From Syntrophobacter fumaroxidans MPOB (GTDB lineage: Bacteria > Desulfobacterota > Syntrophobacteria > Syntrophobacterales > Syntrophobacteraceae): a stretch of DNA of 64,000 nt. The notes under the pieces were generated by a model. That model did not search any database. It saw only the letters and a list, made by a program, of their open reading frames with translations, and was not told where the DNA came from. Each line of letters opens with the position of its first letter. Position 1 is the first letter of the stretch. Of the stretch, positions 53,586 to 62,946 are shown one piece after another. The stretch lies in assembly GCF_000014965.1 (NCBI RefSeq), contig NC_008554.1:2468001-2532000 (forward strand), given 5' to 3'. Made by a program: the position numbers and the translations under genes.

Positions 53586-54920
53586 CTAGAGCATGCGCGC
53601 GATGCTCACCGTCCTGTCTCCGAGCATGTTCGTGTAACTTCCGAGTTCGTTGTCGTACCAGCCGTAAATCACCGCCTGGGTGACCGGCACCTCCAGGATC
53701 CTCTGGGGCAGGGCCCGGCCTTCCGCGTCCGTCGAGGGCTTGGCGAGCTGGGTGATGTCCAGCGACGCCGACGGCGCGGTTTCGCCCAGGGCATTCATGT
53801 ATTCGTAGGCGCTCATGATGTGGTGCATGTCGATCCGAACCGCCGAGGTCCGCGTGTGGTTTTCGTGGCCTTCGATCACCGCGGCGGCCCGCGGCAGACC
53901 GATGATGTCCGCCGAGACGTTCTGTTCCTCGGTGTAGACCAGGTATCCTTCCGGATAGTGCGATACGGCCTGCTTGTATATCCCGTTGACCTTTTCCCGG
54001 TTGATGGGATTGCGCATGCTCTCGTCCTGGATCATCATGACCAGGATGATGAGCGACCCGGTGGTGACGGGAACGCGTACCGATTCCGCGATGAACCCGA
54101 TGCGCTTCATTTCCGGGATGACCAGCCCCAGCGCCTTGGCGGCCCCCGTGCTGGTGAGGATGATATTGTTGAACACCGACCGGTTCTTGCGCAGATCCGT
54201 CGCCCCCGTCTTGGGCGCTCGGTCGAGCACCTGCTGGGAACTGGTGGCGGCATGCACGGTGGTCATGGACGCGGAGAGAATTCTCTGCGGCCCGAAATAG
54301 TCGAGCAGCGGTTTGACCATGTAGGACAGGCAGGTGGTGGTGCACGACGCATTCGAGACGACCAGGTGTTTCTTGGGGTTGTAGTCGGTGTCGTTTATGC
54401 CCATCACGGTGGTGACCGCATCCGCCGGCATCTCGCGGCTCTTGTCCTTGATCTTGAACGGCGCCGACACAATCACCTTCTTGGCCCCGGCAACCAGGTG
54501 CCCGCGAACGGACCCCTTGGGATCGTCGGGAGTGGCCGTCGGGTCCACGAACGCTCCGCTGGCGTCCACCACGACTTCCACGCCGTGTTCCCGCCATCCG
54601 ATGGCGGAAGGATTGCGATGTTTGCGCAGGAAGGTCGTCTTCACCCCGTTGATGCGCATGCTCCCGTCTTTTTCGTTCAGCTCCTCAATCACCCTCGAGG
54701 CACGGCAGCCGTAGAGAAAGGTATGAAGCGCTCCGTAGGTGGAATCCTTTTCGACGAACCGGGCGATGTCTTCCAGTTGGGTCCCTACGCCACGGCCGAT
54801 GTTGACGAACAATTCGGAAAAGAACTTGCGCTCGGCGTGGTGCCAGATGCTGAGCTTGGCAATCCTGCCGAGGCCGTTGATTCCGAGCTTCATGGGCACC
54901 ATCTGCTCGTGTCGGCTCAT
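53586..54920 (-). CDS. Second, divergent GAPDH-like dehydrogenase
   Basis: 444 residues from the ATG at 54920 (GGGAGG upstream), about 100 longer than ordinary GAPDH. The fold is clear: INGLGRIAKLSIWHH, SNASCTTTCLSYM with the catalytic Cys but Thr in place of the usual Asn, MTTVHAATSSQQVLD with the catalytic His, and SVRVPVTTGSLIILVMM. Extra residues lie between the first strand region and the active site (around SRVIEELNEKDGSMRING). A distinct GAPDH subfamily of this length is found in several anaerobes and other bacteria, and its direction or cofactor may differ from the type I enzyme next door. The gene pair suggests separate roles in glycolysis and gluconeogenesis; this is inference. Confidence 0.88.
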   Translation of the reverse strand: MSRHEQMVPMKLGINGLGRIAKLSIWHHAERKFFSELFVNIGRGVGTQLEDIARFVEKDSTYGALHTFLYGCRASRVIEELNEKDGSMRINGVKTTFLRKHRNPSAIGWREHGVEVVVDASGAFVDPTATPDDPKGSVRGHLVAGAKKVIVSAPFKIKDKSREMPADAVTTVMGINDTDYNPKKHLVVSNASCTTTCLSYMVKPLLDYFGPQRILSASMTTVHAATSSQQVLDRAPKTGATDLRKNRSVFNNIILTSTGAAKALGLVIPEMKRIGFIAESVRVPVTTGSLIILVMMIQDESMRNPINREKVNGIYKQAVSHYPEGYLVYTEEQNVSADIIGLPRAAAVIEGHENHTRTSAVRIDMHHIMSAYEYMNALGETAPSASLDITQLAKPSTDAEGRALPQRILEVPVTQAVIYGWYDNELGSYTNMLGDRTVSIARML

Positions 54921-55141
54921 AAGACCTCCCTGCTTTGATTCGTAACCCGAAAAATGCACACAAAAACGTAATTTAAGAACGAAACCCGAAAAGTCAAAAA
55001 CCGCGCGCCCGGGAGTTCCCCCCAACCGGCCGGGCAAACGCTCCTGACCGCCCGCCGCTCAGGGAATCTCATCGGCACGAGCATTCTCCCGGAACATCCC
55101 GCCCCTGACCGCGCATCGTCCCCCATCATACCCGCACAGGA

Positions 55142-58100
55142 TCAGTTGACCACTTCCACGTGTTCCGTCGCGTGCTCTCCGACATAGATGGCGCCGCTTC
55201 GGCCGTCGATGCCGATAAAATCGCCCGTGTGGAGCTCATGCCCATCGACCACGCATTTGCGTTCCGCTTCCCAGACTTTCATCTTGCTGAACCCGACCAC
55301 GCAGATCTTCCCCAGGCGATGCGCGACGATAGCCGCGTGAGACGTCGCTCCGCCCTTGCCGGTGAGTATCCCGTCGGAGATGCTGATCTCCCGGATGTCG
55401 TCCGGCACCGTGTCCGAGCGGATGAGGATAATGGGCCGGCCTTCGTGTTCCCGGCGCAACCGCTGGATGGTCTCGAGGTCGAAGGCGACCATCCCCGACA
55501 GCGCGCCCCCGCTCACCCCGATGCCGCTTCCGACATATCCCGCGTGCAGGTCTTCGGAAGGTTTGAAGACCGGGTAGTCGCGTTTCACCCGCGGCGCCAT
55601 GTTTCGTGACTGCAACACGAACAGGCCGTCCCCTTCGGCTCCCTGAAAAGTGAATTCAATCTCCTGGGGGGACCAGTGCTGGCCGTAAATGAGTTCCTTG
55701 GCAATTTCGACCAGCCGCTGATAAACCTTGGGAAACAGCATTTCGAGCGAAAAATCCTTGCGCTCCCCCTGGGTCATCCGCTGCTTTTCCGAAAGAGGCA
55801 GGGTCTTCACCAGGCCGCCCACGACATCCTCCCCCTGGTTCCCCAGGGTGAAGTCTCCCACCGGATCCACATGGCTCTCCGCCGTCCAGGGGTTGTGCGT
55901 GAACATGACGCCCGCGCCCGACTGGTTGTCGAGATTGCCGAACACCATCGCCTGAATGGTCACCGCGGTGCCCCAGTTCTCCGACAGGCCCATGATTTCC
56001 CGATAAGTCACCGCCTTGGGCGAATTCCAGGACTTCATCACCATGCGGATGGCGGTGAAGAGCTGCTCGCGCGGCGAATCGGAGAAATCGATCCTGTGGG
56101 ACTTGAGCGCCTCCTTGTACGCCAGGGCAAGCTCCTTGATTTCCTGGGGAGTGAACTCTCTTTTCACCTGCCTGCCGTAAAGCCGCTTGAAATGATTCAT
56201 GATGCCGTCGAATTCATCTCTTTGCATGCCGAAGGACATGGCCCATGACTGGATGAACCGCCGGTAATTGTCCCAGGCGAACCAGCCTTCTCCGGTCTGC
56301 CGGATGAGACCCTCGACGATGTCTTCGTTGATGCCCACGTTGAGAAAGGTGTTCATCATCCCGGGCATCGACACCGCGGAACCGCTCCGCACCGAAAGCA
56401 GCAGGGAATTGCCCGGGACCCCGAAGCTTCGCCCCGTCTGTTCCTCGAGCCGCCGAACGTGCGACATCACCCGATCCTGAAAATCCACGTTGGAATGGGT
56501 GAAGCCGTCGATCACGCTTCGGCAGCGGAAATATTCCGTGGTGATCACGAACGCCGGGGGCACCCGAATGCCGATGGAATGGAGCTTGGCCAGGGTATAC
56601 CCCTTGTTGCCGAGGTGGATGAGATCGAAAGTCCTGGCGTTGGGCTCGTAGATGTAGGACGTCGTTCTCTCCTGGTCGTAGCTGAGCAGCAGGTCCAGCT
56701 TGTCGACGCTCAGCTCCTCGCGTTGCGTCGCCAGCGTGGTCAGAATGCTGGTGATGAAGTGATCAAAGTACTGCAGCCCGAACGTCCGCGCGATCAGATC
56801 CCGCAGAAAGCTCTCGGAAATCCGCTGGTTGCGCTCGGCCGCCGATTCGTCGCCCGTATCGCGCCGATAGCGGCTCAGCAGCCTGTCCCGGCCCAGCCAC
56901 TTGATGACGGTTTCGAGATTCTCCTCGTGCAGGTTATGATAGTTCGCCTGGATGACCTGCTTGATGGCCTCCGAAAATCCCTTGAAGAGGTCCATGTATT
57001 GCGAGTGGGAGAATCGCGGTATCGCGAGAGCCTTCAGGAAAAGCTCCTTTTGCTGCTCCAGATGGTTCGAGCTGATGCCGTCGATCTCGAGGGCCTTCAT
57101 GAACAGCGGGAGGAACTTGGCGATCCTGAAAAAAGTGGCCCGCGTAATGAAGCCCAGATTGAAAGAGAGAATGATCTCCTCGAACAGCACGTTGGCCAGG
57201 TTCTCGAGCCGGAAGGTCAGCCCCAGGGCATCGAACTTCGTCTCGTTGTAGGACCCGTACATGGAGGGGATATCCACGGCGATATGCCGCTTGATGTAAA
57301 TGTTCTCCAGTACGTTGAGCTCCCTTGAAGTCAGAATGACCTCCTTGAGCTCCAGCAGGTATTCCAGGATGGCTTCCAGCTTCACATACGTGTCGGTGCT
57401 GCCCAGGGCCTTCAGCAATGCGCCGGGATCGGGCAGGCCGAGGTTCGCCGCTCGCTGCAGGTGGACTTCGATGTCCTTGAAGCTCAGCGCGTATTTTTCG
57501 TGGAGCAACTGGTAGAACTGGATCATGAGGAAAGCGCGCCGGCGCTCCCTCTCGGACACCTCCGGGACAGCCCATATGAGCTCGCGCGTCCCTTCTTCCG
57601 TCAGGTCCAGGAGATCGGGAGCATGGTGAATGGTCCGCGACTCGAAGATCGACACGAAGATTCGGTGAATTTCCTCGACCAGGGGACCGGAGGTGGCGAT
57701 TTCCGGGTAGACTTCAGGCGGCACGAGCTCGAGCAGACGGCTCTTGTCCAAAGTGCGCCAGAATTCGATGATGGCCTGGATGAACGTCACGACGATGTTG
57801 TTGCTCTCGACGTGGCTCTGCTTTCTGAGGAAGTGGATCAGCCGGTCGCTGCGCCCGGTAAGCTCGTCCACGTCGGTCGAAACCGTCCTCAGCAGCCCCT
57901 CCGCGCCGATCTGGTTGAAGTACACGGGAAAGATCTTCGCCAGCTGCTTGATCATGTTGTAGACCGGGCGTATGGGAGAATGGAGCAGCAGGCTCACATC
58001 CTTTTGAAACAGGTCGGTGTCCCGGATATAGATGCCTCCGAGAAACAGGTTCACGATAAGGGCCGAGAGCAGCAGGCCCGTGCGTTCTGGGTTCTTCTTG

Positions 58101-59413
58101 ATGATCTCGAGCCAGATACGGATGTTGGGCAGGTGCGCCGGATTCACTTCGATCTGCCAGTGTTCGCTCACCCCCCCGAGCTGAGGGGTCTGGAACCCCA
58201 TGCGGATGATGTGGCGCAGGAAGAAATTGATCAACTGGCGGTCGTTGGTTTCGAGGATCTCCAGCCCGATGGTCCGCACGATTTGCAGAGCGGCTTCAGG
58301 ATAGTTGAGCAGGCAGTGCCCGAGCACGTCGAAAATCCGTTCCAGAAAGCTTTGAAGCCCTTCCACCGGCTTCTGATGGATCCACCGGGCAATCTCGAAG
58401 TTGATTTCCCGCAGGGTCTCTTCATGGATCCCTTCGAGCCCGCGCACTTCTATGATCTTCAGCCGCATGAGGAGGCTGAGGGGGGTGCCGTCGAGAGGAA
58501 TTTCGCAGGACTTGAGCTTGTCGGGCAGCCGGAAGTAGAGCCGCACGATGTCGTGATAGTCCGTGAGGCCCGCAAGCGCCGCCGTGGCCTGAAGGTGATC
58601 CGGCTCCGGATCGATTTCCGTGCGCAGCACCCTCATGTACTCCAGGTACTGCTCGTGTCCCAGGGGACGGCACAGCTCGACACACGTCGGCAAAGGCCCG
58701 CCTCCCTGTTCGGCCAGCCAGCCGCAGGGGTCTTCCTTGGACACCCAAAACAGGTAGGTTTCCTCGTGCAGACGGCGCAGGAGCGCCCGTATCTCTTCGA
58801 ATGAGGCCGGTTCGGACCAGATCTTGAGCAGCCTGGCGGCAAGCCGTTTGGGCTGGTAGAAGCATCGCATGAGGTGCTCGAAAGGCGCCTCCGGAAGCCC
58901 GGCCAGCTGTTTGAAAAAATATCGCAACACCCCCTGGTGGCACGCCGCATGCGTCTCGATCGCCCGGCCCACGTCATCCACGGCCAGGCCGTCCGGCAGC
59001 GGCCTGGCGATCTCTTCGGGCATTTCGTCCAGCAGCTTGAACCAGAAGTCCAGAAGATGATCCGCGGCCAGGCTCCTGACCTCGAAGCGCTCCGACTGCT
59101 TCAGGGCTTCCAGCAGTATGTCCGAAAGCAGAAAAATGACGCCCCCGTTGAGAGGATGACGATGGTAGAGACGCAGGTTGGAAATCGCGTATCTTTTCGT
59201 TTCCTGGATGACGAAGGTCCAGTTCCGGTACCGGTGATGGTATTCCACCAGCAGCTCCCGAGCCTGCTGCTCCTTGCCGGCATACCCTTTCACCGCCTCC
59301 CGCAGGATTTCGAACAAGGAAGGGACATCGACCGCAACCTTGGTGATGTCCATATTCTTGGTCAGCGCGTCGGATTGGATTTCGTACTCCATCGAGTTGG
59401 TGTCCTTTATCTG
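55142..59413 (-). CDS. PEP-synthase-like protein: large unknown N-terminus, ATP-grasp and phosphohistidine domains, no PEP/pyruvate barrel
   Basis: About 1423 residues; the start is uncertain (ATG at 59413, ATG at 59392 or GTG at 59470). The first ~900 residues are helical and match no domain I know. From about 945 the N-terminal ATP-grasp of PEP synthase/PPDK begins (LGNKGYTLAKLHSIGIRVPPAFVI, then SVRSGSAVSMPGMMNTFLNVGIN, GVMFTHNP). The swivelling phosphohistidine domain follows at the end, GGATSHAAIVAHRLG, with the phosphorylated His near residue 1359. The protein then stops: the C-terminal TIM barrel that binds PEP or pyruvate is absent. A phosphoryl group could thus be put on His from ATP and passed to another protein. 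It lies directly upstream of the GAPDH genes. Confidence 0.85.
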   Translation of the reverse strand, partial: QIKDTNSMEYEIQSDALTKNMDITKVAVDVPSLFEILREAVKGYAGKEQQARELLVEYHHRYRNWTFVIQETKRYAISNLRLYHRHPLNGGVIFLLSDILLEALKQSERFEVRSLAADHLLDFWFKLLDEMPEEIARPLPDGLAVDDVGRAIETHAACHQGVLRYFFKQLAGLPEAPFEHLMRCFYQPKRLAARLLKIWSEPASFEEIRALLRRLHEETYLFWVSKEDPCGWLAEQGGGPLPTCVELCRPLGHEQYLEYMRVLRTEIDPEPDHLQATAALAGLTDYHDIVRLYFRLPDKLKSCEIPLDGTPLSLLMRLKIIEVRGLEGIHEETLREINFEIARWIHQKPVEGLQSFLERIFDVLGHCLLNYPEAALQIVRTIGLEILETNDRQLINFFLRHIIRMGFQTPQLGGVSEHWQIEVNPAHLPNIRIWLEIIKKNPERTGLLLSALIVNLFLGGIYIRDTDLFQKDVSLLLHSPIRPVYNMIKQLAKIFPVYFNQIGAEGLLRTVSTDVDELTGRSDRLIHFLRKQSHVESNNIVVTFIQAIIEFWRTLDKSRLLELVPPEVYPEIATSGPLVEEIHRIFVSIFESRTIHHAPDLLDLTEEGTRELIWAVPEVSERERRRAFLMIQFYQLLHEKYALSFKDIEVHLQRAANLGLPDPGALLKALGSTDTYVKLEAILEYLLELKEVILTSRELNVLENIYIKRHIAVDIPSMYGSYNETKFDALGLTFRLENLANVLFEEIILSFNLGFITRATFFRIAKFLPLFMKALEIDGISSNHLEQQKELFLKALAIPRFSHSQYMDLFKGFSEAIKQVIQANYHNLHEENLETVIKWLGRDRLLSRYRRDTGDESAAERNQRISESFLRDLIARTFGLQYFDHFITSILTTLATQREELSVDKLDLLLSYDQERTTSYIYEPNARTFDLIHLGNKGYTLAKLHSIGIRVPPAFVITTEYFRCRSVIDGFTHSNVDFQDRVMSHVRRLEEQTGRSFGVPGNSLLLSVRSGSAVSMPGMMNTFLNVGINEDIVEGLIRQTGEGWFAWDNYRRFIQSWAMSFGMQRDEFDGIMNHFKRLYGRQVKREFTPQEIKELALAYKEALKSHRIDFSDSPREQLFTAIRMVMKSWNSPKAVTYREIMGLSENWGTAVTIQAMVFGNLDNQSGAGVMFTHNPWTAESHVDPVGDFTLGNQGEDVVGGLVKTLPLSEKQRMTQGERKDFSLEMLFPKVYQRLVEIAKELIYGQHWSPQEIEFTFQGAEGDGLFVLQSRNMAPRVKRDYPVFKPSEDLHAGYVGSGIGVSGGALSGMVAFDLETIQRLRREHEGRPIILIRSDTVPDDIREISISDGILTGKGGATSHAAIVAHRLGKICVVGFSKMKVWEAERKCVVDGHELHTGDFIGIDGRSGAIYVGEHATEHVEVVN

Positions 59414-59574
59414 CATCGGGATGATCCGACCCTTTCTCTTCAAATGTGCATGGCGGACCTTAATGGCCACGCATGGCGCGTGACTCCCGGCCGGGGAGGG
59501 GTGCCTTCATGCAACCCCGGGCGCCGACCCGGCAATCCGCGCGGGAAACCCGGGAAAAAGCAAACAGCGATGTT

Positions 59575-60129
59575 TCAGAACCGATTCTGCCGGGCGGAAG
59601 CCCCCGGCTCCATGCGCCGATCGAATTCCAGTTCCATGAGAACGGCGGATTCCTTGAGCACGCCGTAGTAGTTGGGGCGCTCCCCGACCTGGCGAAAGCC
59701 CAGACTTTCATAGAGCATCCTGGCCGCCCGGTTGCTCCGCCGCACCTCGAGCACCGCCAGTTTCGCCCGCTGTTCCCTGCCCAGACGCAGGACGTTGGAC
59801 AGGAGAAACCTCCCGACCCCTTTGCGGCGGTACTGTCCGTGGACGGCTATGTTCAGGATCTGGATTTCGTCGGCCACCCGCCAGAAGCAGATGTATCCGA
59901 CAATTTTTCCCGGCCTGTGGCCGCTCTTTTCCCTCTCTTCCCCGGCCAGTTCCATCCGCGGAATACGAGCGGTCAGAATGCGCGAGTGCAGTCGCCGCAA
60001 TTCCTCCATGAAAAGCTCTTCGGTCCATGGTTCCAGGTGGCTCTGGCACTCTATTTCCAGAACTTCGGGCAAATCCGCCTGGCTCAGGGACGTGATCTCG
60101 AGCCTCACCCTCCCGCTTTTCCTTTCCAT
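59575..60129 (-). CDS. rimI: Ribosomal protein-alanine N-acetyltransferase RimI-like
   Basis: 184 residues with the GNAT fold: an early LEIECQSHLEPWTEELFMEEL segment, ILNIAVHGQYRRKGVGRFLLSNVL which holds the acetyl-CoA loop (R/Q-x-x-G-x-G), VLEVRRSNRAARMLYESLGFRQVG. This order and the start LPEVLEIE follow RimI, which acetylates the N-terminal Ala of ribosomal protein S18 and other proteins. A small insert near residues 55-75 is extra. It lies between the EIIA gene and the PEP-synthase-like gene. Confidence 0.9.
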   Translation of the reverse strand: MERKSGRVRLEITSLSQADLPEVLEIECQSHLEPWTEELFMEELRRLHSRILTARIPRMELAGEEREKSGHRPGKIVGYICFWRVADEIQILNIAVHGQYRRKGVGRFLLSNVLRLGREQRAKLAVLEVRRSNRAARMLYESLGFRQVGERPNYYGVLKESAVLMELEFDRRMEPGASARQNRF

Positions 60130-60130
60130 C

Positions 60131-60574
60131 CTATCCCGTTCCGGTCGATTTCGCGGACCGGGACAGCACCTCGCTGGCCAGGGAAATGTGGCGCTGCCCG
60201 TATTCCTTGACGAGCGCCGCGGCTTCGTTGAGAGTATGATCCTTCCGGCATCCGGCCAGCTTGATCAGCATCGGAAGATTCATTCCGCACACGACTTCCA
60301 CCTTCGGCCCCAGGAACGAGAGACTGATGTTCGCCGGAGTGCCCCCGAAAAGATCGGTCAGGATCAGGACCCCTTTCCCCCGGTCCACTTCCCTGATGGT
60401 CTCGCGCAGCATCCGGGTCATCTCCTCGACCGGCTGATCCGTCCCGAAGCAGATGGCCTTGCAGGCCGGCATGGGACCGACGATCAGCTCGGCCACGTCG
60501 AGCATCTCCCGTGCCAGCCGGCAGTGCGAAACCGCCACGATCCCGATGAGTTCGTTCTGGTTGTTGGAAGCCAT
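60131..60574 (-). CDS. PTS EIIA domain, mannose family
   Basis: 147 residues. The phosphorylated His is in IVAVSHCRLA near residue 17, and the later LTDLFGGTPANISL and NLPMLIKLA segments are those of mannose-family EIIA. Present as a free-standing subunit beside rapZ and ptsN, with no EIIB, EIIC or EIID in the window, so it probably acts in phosphorylation-dependent regulation rather than sugar uptake. It lies 10 bases after rapZ. Confidence 0.92.
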   Translation of the reverse strand: MASNNQNELIGIVAVSHCRLAREMLDVAELIVGPMPACKAICFGTDQPVEEMTRMLRETIREVDRGKGVLILTDLFGGTPANISLSFLGPKVEVVCGMNLPMLIKLAGCRKDHTLNEAAALVKEYGQRHISLASEVLSRSAKSTGTG

Positions 60575-60583
60575 TTTTATATT

Positions 60584-61459
60584 TTATTCCAAATGAAGGT
60601 CCCTATGGAAGACATTCACAAAATAATTGTGATCCCTCAACGTCCCGGCGATTCGCTCGGCGATCACCACCGAACGGTGCTTGCCGCCGGTACAGCCCGC
60701 CGCAACGGTCAGATATCTCTTTCCCTCGCGGATATAAAGGGGAATCAGTTTCAGCAGCAGGGCACCATATTCTTCCACGAACTCGCGAGTGGCCGTCCAC
60801 CGGAGCACCCATGAGCTGACCTCTTCGGAGCGGCCGTCGAGATTCTTCAGAGCTTCCACGAAATACGGGTTGGGCAGAAACCTGACATCCATCACCATGT
60901 CCGCCTCAAACGGAAGGCCGTACTTGAATCCGAAAGAAAGCACCTGTATGCTCAGCAGCTCCGTGTCGCCGATCATTGAGTAGGTACGGGTGATCATGGC
61001 CTTGAGCTGATGGACCGACAGCGTGCCCGTATCGATGATGCGGGTTGCGCGGCTTCGCAGAGCGCGCAGTTGTTCCCGCTCCTGATGGATGGCATCGACC
61101 AGGAGGGACTGCGAGGACGCCGCGGGGTGTACCCGGCGGGTCTGGCTGTATCGGCGCTGCAGAGTATCGGTGGCTGCTTCCAGAAATATGATCTCGAAAC
61201 GGTACCCCGACTCCTCGAGATCCTGGAAAATCTTTGCATAGTCCTTCAGAAACTTTCGCTCCCTGATGTCTATTCCCAGAGCGATCTTGTGGATGTCGGG
61301 CATATCCTTTTCGCACAGGGCAAGAAACTCGGGCAGCATGGGCACGGGGAGGTTGTCGATGCAGAAGTAGTCCAGATCTTCGAAGGCTTTGATTGCCGTG
61401 CTCTTCCCCGAACCCGAAAGCCCGGTGACCACGACCACGTGCATTTTTCTTTGCTCCAT
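60584..61459 (-). CDS. rapZ: RapZ-like RNA-binding/ATPase protein
   Basis: About 291 residues; in-frame ATGs at 61468 and 61444 are alternatives. Walker A GLSGSGKS is near residue 14, FLEAATDTLQRRYSQTRRVHP in the middle, and the C-terminal domain has YLTVAAGCTGGKHRSVVIAE, the conserved GGKHRS site that binds a phosphorylated ligand or RNA. In E. coli RapZ steers small-RNA decay for glucosamine-6-phosphate synthesis; in many other bacteria its targets are unknown. It is in the conserved rpoN-hpf-ptsN-rapZ series. Confidence 0.95.
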   Translation of the reverse strand: MEQRKMHVVVVTGLSGSGKSTAIKAFEDLDYFCIDNLPVPMLPEFLALCEKDMPDIHKIALGIDIRERKFLKDYAKIFQDLEESGYRFEIIFLEAATDTLQRRYSQTRRVHPAASSQSLLVDAIHQEREQLRALRSRATRIIDTGTLSVHQLKAMITRTYSMIGDTELLSIQVLSFGFKYGLPFEADMVMDVRFLPNPYFVEALKNLDGRSEEVSSWVLRWTATREFVEEYGALLLKLIPLYIREGKRYLTVAAGCTGGKHRSVVIAERIAGTLRDHNYFVNVFHRDLHLE

Positions 61460-61778
61460 GCCGATCATTTCCCACGCCCGGAGAAGACCTACCGGAAGAA
61501 GACGCTCCAAGGGCACAGTGCACGGAAAGGAAAGCGAAAAACCCGCCGGCGTCGGAAAATCCGCGATTCCTCGCCCACGCCGTCCACCTCGCGGAGCAGG
61601 CCGCCTGCCTCTGTGCTCCCCGGGTGAGGTCGATCACCTTTTCACAAAAGAATCCCCGATTTCTCTGCAACCGTGACGGACTGTCCGGGCGGACACGGAT
61701 GAAACAAGGAAGGCCCCAAAAAGCAGGCTGCGCTCGGGAATCCTGCCCCCTGGTCGATTTGTGGATCAAAGCCGGGCT

Positions 61779-62240
61779 TCAGAAATCCTCATCCTCCTGC
61801 CGGATGACCGCAAATATCTCATCCTTGCCGGTCACGTTCCCCAGCTGTTTTCGCACGGAATTGTTCTTCAGGAGCCTCGCAATCTTGGCGAGTGCCCTCA
61901 GGTGAATCCCCGCGCAGGATTCCGGGGCGACCAGGAGGAAAAACAAATGCACCGGTTTTCCGTCCATCGATTCAAAATCGACCCCCTGGGTCGATCTCCC
62001 GAAGGAGAGAATCAGCTGGTCCAGATCTTTTATCTTTCCATGAGGAATCGCGATACCGTCTCCGATTCCCGTGCTGCCCAGACGCTCCCGATCGAGGAGC
62101 ACCCCCATCAGGCGTTCGCGATCCATCTGGGGCTTATGTTGAAGCATAGCGTCGATGAGTTCTTCCAGCACCTGCCTTTTGGTTCTGCCCTTCAGCTCGG
62201 GGATGATCGATTCCTGTGTAAGGATGTCCAGAATTTTCAT
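61779..62240 (-). CDS. ptsN: PTS EIIA-Ntr (nitrogen regulatory) protein
   Basis: 153 residues from the ATG at 62240 (AAGAGG upstream). The phosphorylated His is in GIAIPHGK near residue 63; later VHLFFLLVAPESCAGIHLRALAKIARLL is the family's core helix. It belongs to the nitrogen PTS and in relatives adjusts potassium, nitrogen and sigma-54 functions. The gap of about 320 bases to rapZ is long for this operon. Confidence 0.95.
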   Translation of the reverse strand: MKILDILTQESIIPELKGRTKRQVLEELIDAMLQHKPQMDRERLMGVLLDRERLGSTGIGDGIAIPHGKIKDLDQLILSFGRSTQGVDFESMDGKPVHLFFLLVAPESCAGIHLRALAKIARLLKNNSVRKQLGNVTGKDEIFAVIRQEDEDF

Positions 62241-62333
62241 CAAAGCCTCTTGAGACGACAGTAACGATACCGAAACCATCGAGTCCGCATCAACAGGTTG
62301 AGCGAACCGCCGTTCATCGTGGAAAACGCAATC

Positions 62334-62876
62334 TCATCCCACGGTTTCAATGAGCCCGAAGTGGCCGTCTTTCCTGTGATACAAGACGTTGACGCGACCG
62401 GTGCGCCGGTTGGTGAAGACCATGAACTCTCCGCCCCCGATATTGAGCTGCATCACCGCTTCGTCAACATCCATGGGCTTGGCGTGCACCTGCTCGGACC
62501 TGATGACCCGGGTTTCCCGATCATCCTCCGACAGGCCCGCCGCCGGGGGAACGGTCGTGCCGCCGAAATCCTTCCCCATGGTCACCGGTTTGCGGCGCCT
62601 GACCTTCTCCTTGCCTTTCTTTACCTGCCCTTCGAGCGTATCGGCCAGCTTGTCGATTGCCGAATACATGTCGTCGGTCTCTTCGGCACCATTGATGCGC
62701 AGCCCGTTGGCATCGATGGTCACTTCGGCGATGTGGCGAAATTTTTCAACCTTCAGAACCACGTGGGCGTCCACGGGTTCATCCAGGTATTTCTTGACCC
62801 GCGAGATTTTCTCCTCGGCATACGCTCGCAACGGGTCGGAAGGCTCAATGTGGCGAAAGGTCACGTTGATCTGCAT
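62334..62876 (-). CDS. hpf: Ribosome hibernation promoting factor, long form
   Basis: 180 residues. N-terminal RaiA/HPF domain (NVTFRHIEPSDPLRAYAEEKISRVKKYLDEPVDAHVVLK as ordered segments, broken here by charged residues), a linker, and the C-terminal ~55-residue dimerisation domain (AVMQLNIGGGEFMVFTNRRTGRVNVLYHRKDGHFGLIE in outline). Long HPF pairs 70S ribosomes into inactive 100S dimers in stationary phase. It follows rpoN as in most Proteobacteria. Confidence 0.95.
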   Translation of the reverse strand: MQINVTFRHIEPSDPLRAYAEEKISRVKKYLDEPVDAHVVLKVEKFRHIAEVTIDANGLRINGAEETDDMYSAIDKLADTLEGQVKKGKEKVRRRKPVTMGKDFGGTTVPPAAGLSEDDRETRVIRSEQVHAKPMDVDEAVMQLNIGGGEFMVFTNRRTGRVNVLYHRKDGHFGLIETVG

Positions 62877-62946
62877 CTCCAACACTCTCCAATCTCATGC
62901 GTATTTGACACGGCCCATCACCGCCCGGCACGGTAATGCCCCGGTG

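Noticed and set aside
57461-58804. Plus-strand open frame of 447 codons
   Set aside because: It is antisense to the PEP-synthase-like gene and has no known domain.
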